Below are positions 14,676 through 19,001 of a stretch of 19,001 nucleotides of DNA, in pieces. Position numbers and translations under genes: made by a program. The first letter of the stretch is position 1. Each line of letters begins with the position of its first letter. The stretch lies in the NCBI GenBank assembly GCA_028280915.1, contig JANQKX010000411.1, positions 1 to 19,001 on the forward strand, in the 5' to 3' direction. Under the pieces are notes generated by a model that worked only from the letters and a program-made list of their open reading frames with translations, did not search any database and was not told the origin of the DNA. The stretch comes from Kiloniellaceae bacterium. GTDB lineage: Bacteria > Pseudomonadota > Alphaproteobacteria > Kiloniellales > Kiloniellaceae.

Positions 14676-14852
14676 TCAGAACACCCCAAACAGGCTGAGG
14701 CAGACATAGGCGCCACACAGAATCACCAGTCCCGCAAGCCCGCAAATGGACCCAATGATCGCGCAGTAAAGCCATGTGGGCCGACTGACAATCCAATCCT
14801 CAAGTGCGCCGATTGTGGTCGATTTGTCACTCACGGTCCAGGAACTCCTCAT
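14676..14852 (-). CDS. 58-aa single-pass membrane protein
   Basis: A small gene: MRSSWTVSDKSTTIGALEDW, then a hydrophobic run from about residue 27 to the end (WLYCAIIGSICGLAGLVILC...LSLFGVF). It probably crosses the inner membrane once, with the N-terminus inside. A perfect GGAGG (14860-14864) lies 7 nt before ATG 14852, the strongest ribosome site nearby. That ATG overlaps the stop of the preceding 39-codon fragment as TAATG. An internal GTG at 14834 also has AGGAG before it. Small proteins coupled this way often assist a larger transporter, but the partner here is truncated. Family not recognised. Confidence 0.55.
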   Translation of the reverse strand: MRSSWTVSDKSTTIGALEDWIVSRPTWLYCAIIGSICGLAGLVILCGAYVCLSLFGVF

Positions 14853-14971
14853 TAATCTACCTCCAATTTAGGACCGCCAAGGGCCAGATCAATGGGTGCC
14901 GGTGAGTTATAGATCTTGCCGCGACCCACCGTGACGCAGGCGTTGAACCATTTTCCGTATTCAGCATTCTT
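14852..14971 (-). pseudogene. C-terminal fragment of an unknown protein fused to the end of pcp
   Basis: Directly past the pcp stop, in another frame, the minus strand reads KNAEYGKWFNACVTVGRG, then KIYNSPAPIDLALGGPKLEVD and TAA. This 39-codon tail looks like real protein (aromatics, balanced charges, a GRGK/GGPK basic tail), while the same frame further upstream is only the shadow of pcp. It seems to be the end of a larger protein whose front was lost when pcp sequence came to lie next to it. The tail resembles a cytoplasmic end of a membrane transporter, but I cannot name it. Its stop couples to the 58-aa membrane protein. Confidence 0.4.
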
Positions 14972-15638
14972 AGATCTGCAGGCGCGAGGCGATGGGCTCG
15001 TCAATGTCCTGGGGATGAGCGAGAAGCGCCGCCAGGGCAGCGCGCAGGCCGATGGCCGCGGTCTCGGCGGACATGCTGGGCTGTCCAAGATTTTCCACGA
15101 GGGCGGCCACCTCCGGCAAATGGGGTAGGTGCACCCAGCCGGCGCGGGTGTCTAGCTTGGCTTCGGCGATGTGATGCAAGACCCCATAGAGCAGATGGTT
15201 GCAGCAGAAGGTTGCCGCGGTGTCGGAAATGTCGGCGGGTACACCGGCGTCACGCATGGCTTTCACCATGGCCCGAAGGGGCACGTCGCTGTAATAGGCT
15301 ACCGGTCCATCTGGGACGGTAAAGCCGCCTTGCATGGCCAGCCCGGCATTGTCCAAGAGGCCATATCGCGTGCAATCGTTCAGGTTTTGGGCAATACGCT
15401 CCACCGTCAACATGGCCCGGCCGCCGTACTCGCCCATCATGATGACACTTTCGGGTTGCAGCTCGGCGATGGCCGCCGTTACCACATCAATGCATTGGAA
15501 ATAGCTGCTGGGGACGATACGCGAGACGACCTTGCTCCCGTCGATCTCTTCGCCGTCCAGGAGCCGTGCGACCCGCTCGGCTGGATTGATCGGCGTATTA
15601 CCGAAGGGCTCGAAACCGGTCAGAAGAATTGTGCTCAT
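14970..15638 (-). CDS. pcp: Pyroglutamyl-peptidase I (peptidase C15)
   Basis: Cytoplasmic cysteine peptidase removing N-terminal pyroglutamate from peptides. The catalytic triad is in place: Glu80 (LTVERIAQNLND), Cys146 (DTAATFCCNHLLYG) and His170 (GWVHLPHLPE). The N-terminal ILLTGFEPFGNTPINPAE motif is canonical. At 222 aa it is the usual length. ATG 15638 has AAGGAG 13 nt before it, a rather long spacing. The C-terminus (DEPIASRLQI) ends exactly where a foreign-looking fragment in another frame begins. It is divergent from the GFA gene, with a palindrome in the spacer. Confidence 0.93.
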   Translation of the reverse strand: MSTILLTGFEPFGNTPINPAERVARLLDGEEIDGSKVVSRIVPSSYFQCIDVVTAAIAELQPESVIMMGEYGGRAMLTVERIAQNLNDCTRYGLLDNAGLAMQGGFTVPDGPVAYYSDVPLRAMVKAMRDAGVPADISDTAATFCCNHLLYGVLHHIAEAKLDTRAGWVHLPHLPEVAALVENLGQPSMSAETAAIGLRAALAALLAHPQDIDEPIASRLQI

Positions 15639-15695
15639 GGTTCAGATCCGACTCCTTGTTATCTCCAACAATGGTTCAGGGTGGGTTGCCGCCCC

Positions 15696-15709
15696 AAAAT
15701 ACGTATTTT
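15696..15709. promoter_or_regulatory. 14-bp AT-rich perfect palindrome between pcp and the GFA gene
   Basis: AAAATACGTATTTT is a perfect palindrome in an otherwise GC-rich 213-bp spacer between two divergent genes, 58 bp before pcp. It may be an operator for one or both. A second odd palindrome, GCTGCG-G-CGCAGC, lies at 15736-15748. No gene is seen in 15639-15851. Confidence 0.4.
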
Positions 15710-15851
15710 CGGTTCACCGCGCTTTGCTCAGCCCCGCTGCGGCGCAGCCCCGGACTTGCCGGTCAAAATAGCGCGATTGCCGTGGTTGCGAAAGCCCCTG
15801 GATGGGCGGAAGATGGCCGGCGGAGGTCCGATTTGAATTTCGAAAGGCGGC

Positions 15852-16259
15852 ATGGACGTGAGACAGGAAGCAAAAACGAAGGGCGGTTGTATGTGCGGCG
15901 CGGTCCGCTATGAAGCCTCCGGCGAGCCTTTATATGTCGGCTATTGCCATTGCCGGAGTTGTCGGCATCACAGTGGTGCGGCGGTGGCCGGCATGTTGGT
16001 CTTCGCGCCGGAAATGATCAGGTTCCTGGCGGAAAAGCCGAGTATCTACAACTCGTCGCCCGGTGTTGAACGGGGCTTCTGTAGCCGCTGCGGGACCTCT
16101 TTAACCTGGAAGGGCCGGGGGTTGATGTCGATCCATATCGGAACCCTGGACAATCCGGATGAATATGCGCCCAGCCTTCATTGGCGTTGGGAAGAAAGGA
16201 GCCCGTGGTTCGAAGAGGCCCATGATCTCCCCCACGTGAAAATGGTGTTTCCATCCTGA
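15852..16259 (+). CDS. GFA-family zinc protein
   Basis: A 135-aa protein of the glutathione-dependent formaldehyde-activating (GFA/CENP-V) family. Cys pairs for two zinc sites are present: GGCMCGAVRY (about 12-21), CHCRSCRHHSG (about 32-42) and FCSRCGTSL (about 76-84). Members add glutathione to formaldehyde or have unknown thiol chemistry; only a minority are proven enzymes. Its position beside demethylating flavoproteins, which release formaldehyde, makes a detoxifying role attractive but unproven. AAAGGCGG precedes ATG 15852. It converges with the next gene. Confidence 0.88.
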   Translation: MDVRQEAKTKGGCMCGAVRYEASGEPLYVGYCHCRSCRHHSGAAVAGMLVFAPEMIRFLAEKPSIYNSSPGVERGFCSRCGTSLTWKGRGLMSIHIGTLDNPDEYAPSLHWRWEERSPWFEEAHDLPHVKMVFPS

Positions 16260-16394
16260 CCATCGCGTACCATTCATTTCATACTAAATTGCGATCCGCT
16301 CATGTGGCGCGCGAAACGGCAAAACGCGCTGTTGGGAAGCGCCAATTCGGTCTCGATTTCCAAAACGTCTTCTTACGATTGCATTTCCGGTGAG

Positions 16395-16404
16395 GCAACG
16401 TTGC
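16395..16404. repeat. GCAACGTTGC palindrome in a convergent spacer
   Basis: A 10-bp perfect palindrome in the 159-bp spacer (16260-16418) between two convergent genes. A palindrome of this size could be chance. I see no T-tract terminator for either gene. Confidence 0.2.
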
Positions 16405-16418
16405 GTTGGAGGTGGGCG

Positions 16419-18839
16419 CTAGACTCCATGAGACCGGCGCATCCGTTCACCGTTTGGATCGAAGGCGGCTCCGTCTAGCACAGATCCGCGATAGCGCCGT
16501 CCCGCGATGTCCACATCCAGGGTCGAGTCGCCAATTTGCCCAAGCGTTTCCGATTGTACCATGGCAAGGGCCACCGGCTTGCCAATCCTGTAGCCAAATG
16601 CCGCCGATGTGGTCTTGCCAACGATCTCCGGACCGGCATAAAGGGGTTCATTTCCCAAAGGTACCGCGTCAGGATCTGCCAAAACAACGGATATGATTTT
16701 TTGCGGCGGGCCTTTTTCTTTTTCCGCCCACAAGGCGTCCTTGCCGATGAAGTTCTTTCCCCAGTCAACGGCAAATTCAAGGCCTGCCTGCAGGGGGGTG
16801 ACATCGCTGTCCAGTTCATGACCATAGGCTAAAAAGCGTTTCTCGATCCGCATGGAAGTCTGGGCAAAAAGCCCGGCAGGCTGTGCCCCGGCAGCCTCTA
16901 GCGCCTCAAATAGAGGGCCTGCCTGGCCCGCGGGGCAGGTGAGTTCCCAACCTGCTTCGCCTACATAGGACAGGCGGACGGCGCGTACCGGCACCCCGGC
17001 CATCTCCGCCGTGTCGTGGCAAAAATAACCAAGCCGGTTCAGATGGGCGGCGCCCAGCGCCTCGGCGATGGCCGCGGATTTGGGGCCCATCAGCGCGAGG
17101 ACCGCGTGGTCCCGACTCTCATCCCTTATATCAAGGTTTTCGCCGTCGGTCAGGTGCCGGCGCAGCCAAGCCAGGTCTCTTTTGACCGCGGCACTGCCCA
17201 CATAAAGGCGATAGTCATCCTTGGCAAGGCGCAGGGCCGTTAGGTCGCTTTCGATGCCGCCCCTCTCGTTCAGCATGGCCGTATAGATGGCCCGTCCCGC
17301 CGGCCGGCTCATATCGTTCGCGCAGACCCGGTTTAGGAAGCTTTCCGCATCCGGGCCGTTGACCCGGATCTTGCCGAAGGTGGATTGATCGAAAATCGCT
17401 GCGTGCCGATGGGCTTGTTTGACCTCGCGCCCGACTGGGGCGAACCATGAGGGTTTGCCGAAGGTCAGGTCAGGCTCTTTGGACTTGCCGAAGTAGAGCG
17501 GCCGCTCAATCCCAAAGAACTGGCCGAAGTGTGCCCCGGCGCGCTGCCATTTGGTATGTAACGGCGTGACTTCCAGGTTGCGCGCCGTTGTCCACTGGCG
17601 TCCGGGAAAGGTAATTTCATAATGCTTGCCGAGAACCTCCGGCACGCGGGCGGCCAAGGCCTCGACGGAATTGAAGCAGGCCGGGAACCGTTTGGGGTCT
17701 GCCTCGTGCAGATCCATTGGCATGGCGCCTTCGGCAATGCATTTGGCGAGCGCCATCCCGGCCCCGCCGCCGGTCGCCACCCCTACCGAATTCATGCCGC
17801 AACCAAGGAAGAAGCCGCGGGTTTCGGCACTCTCGCCGAGCAGAAAGGACCCGTCCGGCGTGAAGCTTTCCGGGCCGTTCAACAACATTTTGACTTCGGC
17901 CGTCTGAAGGGGAGGCAGGCGGTGCAGGGCATTGACCATCATGGGCTCGAAATGATCCCAGTCTTCGGGCAGGAGCTGAAAGGCGAAGTCGTCCCCCAAG
18001 CGGGCCGGGTCGATGGCCTTGCCCCTGGGCTCGAAGCAGCCGACAAGCAAGCCACCGGAATCATCGCGGATATAAAGATGGGAATCGTGGTCCGAGAGCG
18101 TGGGCATGTTGCCGGTTATGCCCTCGATGGGCTTGGTCAGCAGATAAAAATGTTCGCAGGGCCAGACCGGAACCTCGACCCCGGCCATCTTTGCCACTTG
18201 GCCGCTCCACAGGCCGCTGCAAAGAGCCACAGTGTCACATCGCAGCGGCCCGCGACTGGTTTCCAGTCCCACCACCTTTCCGCCCTTGGTCAAGATATTG
18301 GTCACGGCGGTGTGCTCAAAAATCCGCGTGCCGCGGGATTTGGCCCCTTTGACCAAGGCAGCACAAAGGTCCGAGGGACTGACCCGTCCGTCTCCCGGCG
18401 ACCAAACGGCCCCCAGCACGTCTTCGGTGTTCATCAGCGGCCAGAGTTCTTTGGCCTCGCCGGCGGATATGGACCGGGCCTCAACACCGAAAAGGTGCGC
18501 CAGGGCCTCTTGCCGTTTGATATGGGTCAGACGCGCCTCGCTGGTTGCGATAGACAGGGACCCCTTGTTGATCCAGCCCGTCGCCTGTCCCGTTTCCGCC
18601 TCCAACTGAGAATAAAGTGACACGGAATAGCGGATCAGCTCCGTCAGGTTGCGGGTGGACCGCAAGGCCCGGACTTGTGCGGCGGAATGCCAGGTGGTGC
18701 CCGACGTAAGCTGGTTCCGCTCCAACAGAATCGCATCGGTAATGCCTTCCTTGGCCAGATGATAAAGCGTTGAGCAGCCCATCACCCCGCCACCGATCAC
18801 CACGACCGAGGCCTGTGCGGGAAAACTGACGTCGACCAT
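16419..18839 (-). CDS. Dimethylglycine/sarcosine dehydrogenase-like flavoprotein
   Basis: An 806-aa FAD enzyme fused to a GcvT-like folate-binding half, as in dimethylglycine and sarcosine dehydrogenases: it oxidises an N-methyl group, and the C-terminal half passes the one-carbon unit to tetrahydrofolate. Residues 11-31 hold the dinucleotide motif (VVVIGGGVMGCSTLYHLA). His51 in SGTTWHSA sits where the covalent FAD histidine lies in DMGDH. An FAO_M-like bridge follows (about 365-425), then GcvT domains (LNRVCANDMSRPAGRAIYT, SYVGEAGWEL, MRIEKRFLAYGHEL, GLEFAVDWGKNFIGK). ATG 18839 is preferred over TTG 18842, with AGGGG before it. Exact substrate cannot be read from sequence. The gene starts 18 bp after the stop of a second, similar gene. 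Confidence 0.9.
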   Translation of the reverse strand: MVDVSFPAQASVVVIGGGVMGCSTLYHLAKEGITDAILLERNQLTSGTTWHSAAQVRALRSTRNLTELIRYSVSLYSQLEAETGQATGWINKGSLSIATSEARLTHIKRQEALAHLFGVEARSISAGEAKELWPLMNTEDVLGAVWSPGDGRVSPSDLCAALVKGAKSRGTRIFEHTAVTNILTKGGKVVGLETSRGPLRCDTVALCSGLWSGQVAKMAGVEVPVWPCEHFYLLTKPIEGITGNMPTLSDHDSHLYIRDDSGGLLVGCFEPRGKAIDPARLGDDFAFQLLPEDWDHFEPMMVNALHRLPPLQTAEVKMLLNGPESFTPDGSFLLGESAETRGFFLGCGMNSVGVATGGGAGMALAKCIAEGAMPMDLHEADPKRFPACFNSVEALAARVPEVLGKHYEITFPGRQWTTARNLEVTPLHTKWQRAGAHFGQFFGIERPLYFGKSKEPDLTFGKPSWFAPVGREVKQAHRHAAIFDQSTFGKIRVNGPDAESFLNRVCANDMSRPAGRAIYTAMLNERGGIESDLTALRLAKDDYRLYVGSAAVKRDLAWLRRHLTDGENLDIRDESRDHAVLALMGPKSAAIAEALGAAHLNRLGYFCHDTAEMAGVPVRAVRLSYVGEAGWELTCPAGQAGPLFEALEAAGAQPAGLFAQTSMRIEKRFLAYGHELDSDVTPLQAGLEFAVDWGKNFIGKDALWAEKEKGPPQKIISVVLADPDAVPLGNEPLYAGPEIVGKTTSAAFGYRIGKPVALAMVQSETLGQIGDSTLDVDIAGRRYRGSVLDGAAFDPNGERMRRSHGV

Positions 18840-18857
18840 CAAAAAATCCCCTATCGC

Positions 18858-19001
18858 CTATGCCAGCAGGCGGGCATTTTCGGGGTCATAAGCCGGATCG
18901 GCAATGACCCTCGCCGGCACCCGTTCGCCCAACACCTGAATTTCCAGATTGGTGCCGGGCGCCGCGTCGCGGCGGTCAATCCAGCCAACGGCCAAGCTCT
19001 T
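18858..19001 (-). CDS. C-terminus of a second dimethylglycine-dehydrogenase/GcvT-like protein, cut by the window
   Basis: Minus-strand frame open to the window edge, ending at TAG 18858-18860. The 47 visible residues (KSLAVGWIDRRDAAPGT, then LEIQVLGERVPARVIADPAYDPENARLLA) match the final block of GcvT-fused demethylases (family pattern LA.GW...A..GT.....LGER.PA.V..DP.YDPEN.R). It stops 18 bp before the next gene, so the two form an operon. Confidence 0.75.
   Translation of the reverse strand, partial: KSLAVGWIDRRDAAPGTNLEIQVLGERVPARVIADPAYDPENARLLA

Noticed and set aside
17622..18620. Plus-strand frame of 332 codons opposite the dimethylglycine-dehydrogenase-like gene
   Set aside because: Mirror of conserved FAD-domain coding sequence; composition is not protein-like.

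Overview
The window reads as a GC-rich alphaproteobacterial chromosome segment, probably a free-living or marine relative of the Rhodospirillales/Rhodobacterales. This is inferred from protein style (fused OppDF-type ATPase, Fur-family-box-controlled SitABCD, an AspT/AspD pair, dimethylglycine-dehydrogenase-like flavoproteins, GFA protein), not from a marker gene. No rRNA, tRNA, CRISPR array, phage gene or complete insertion sequence was found.

Layout, left to right. (1) 1-1290: 3' part of a fused peptide-ABC ATPase. (2) 1291-5228: a Fur-family box and a four-gene SitABCD-type Mn/Fe uptake operon. (3) 5229-10083: a leader with nested inverted repeats, then aspT (aspartate:alanine antiporter), aspD (aspartate 4-decarboxylase) and an OprB-type porin that overlaps aspD by ATGA. 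Together they look like a proton-motive aspartate decarboxylation cycle with its own outer-membrane channel. (4) 10084-10566: a decayed stretch with two gene relics, one being the N-terminus of a trimethylamine-dehydrogenase-like flavoprotein interrupted by a stop. (5) 10567-14046, minus strand: a TolB-like/TPR protein, an AI-2E-family membrane protein and a coupled small membrane protein. A perfect 17-bp inverted repeat sits at both edges of the TPR gene. (6) 14174-14515: a small charged coiled-coil protein (Sll1863-like), divergent from the TPR gene. (7) 14676-15638, minus strand: pyroglutamyl-peptidase I, a 39-codon C-terminal gene fragment, and a 58-aa membrane protein start-coupled to that fragment. 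(8) 15852-16259: a GFA-family zinc protein. (9) 16419-19001, minus strand: two consecutive dimethylglycine/sarcosine-dehydrogenase-like genes, the upstream one cut by the window edge.

Most likely shared functions are nutrient uptake and amino-acid or methylated-amine catabolism. The sit operon imports metal. AspT/AspD/porin turn external aspartate into alanine, CO2 and proton-motive force. The flavoproteins at the right end demethylate N-methyl glycines or related compounds. The least explained pieces are the 17-bp repeat pair, the structured leader before aspT, and the pcp/fragment/small-membrane-protein junction.
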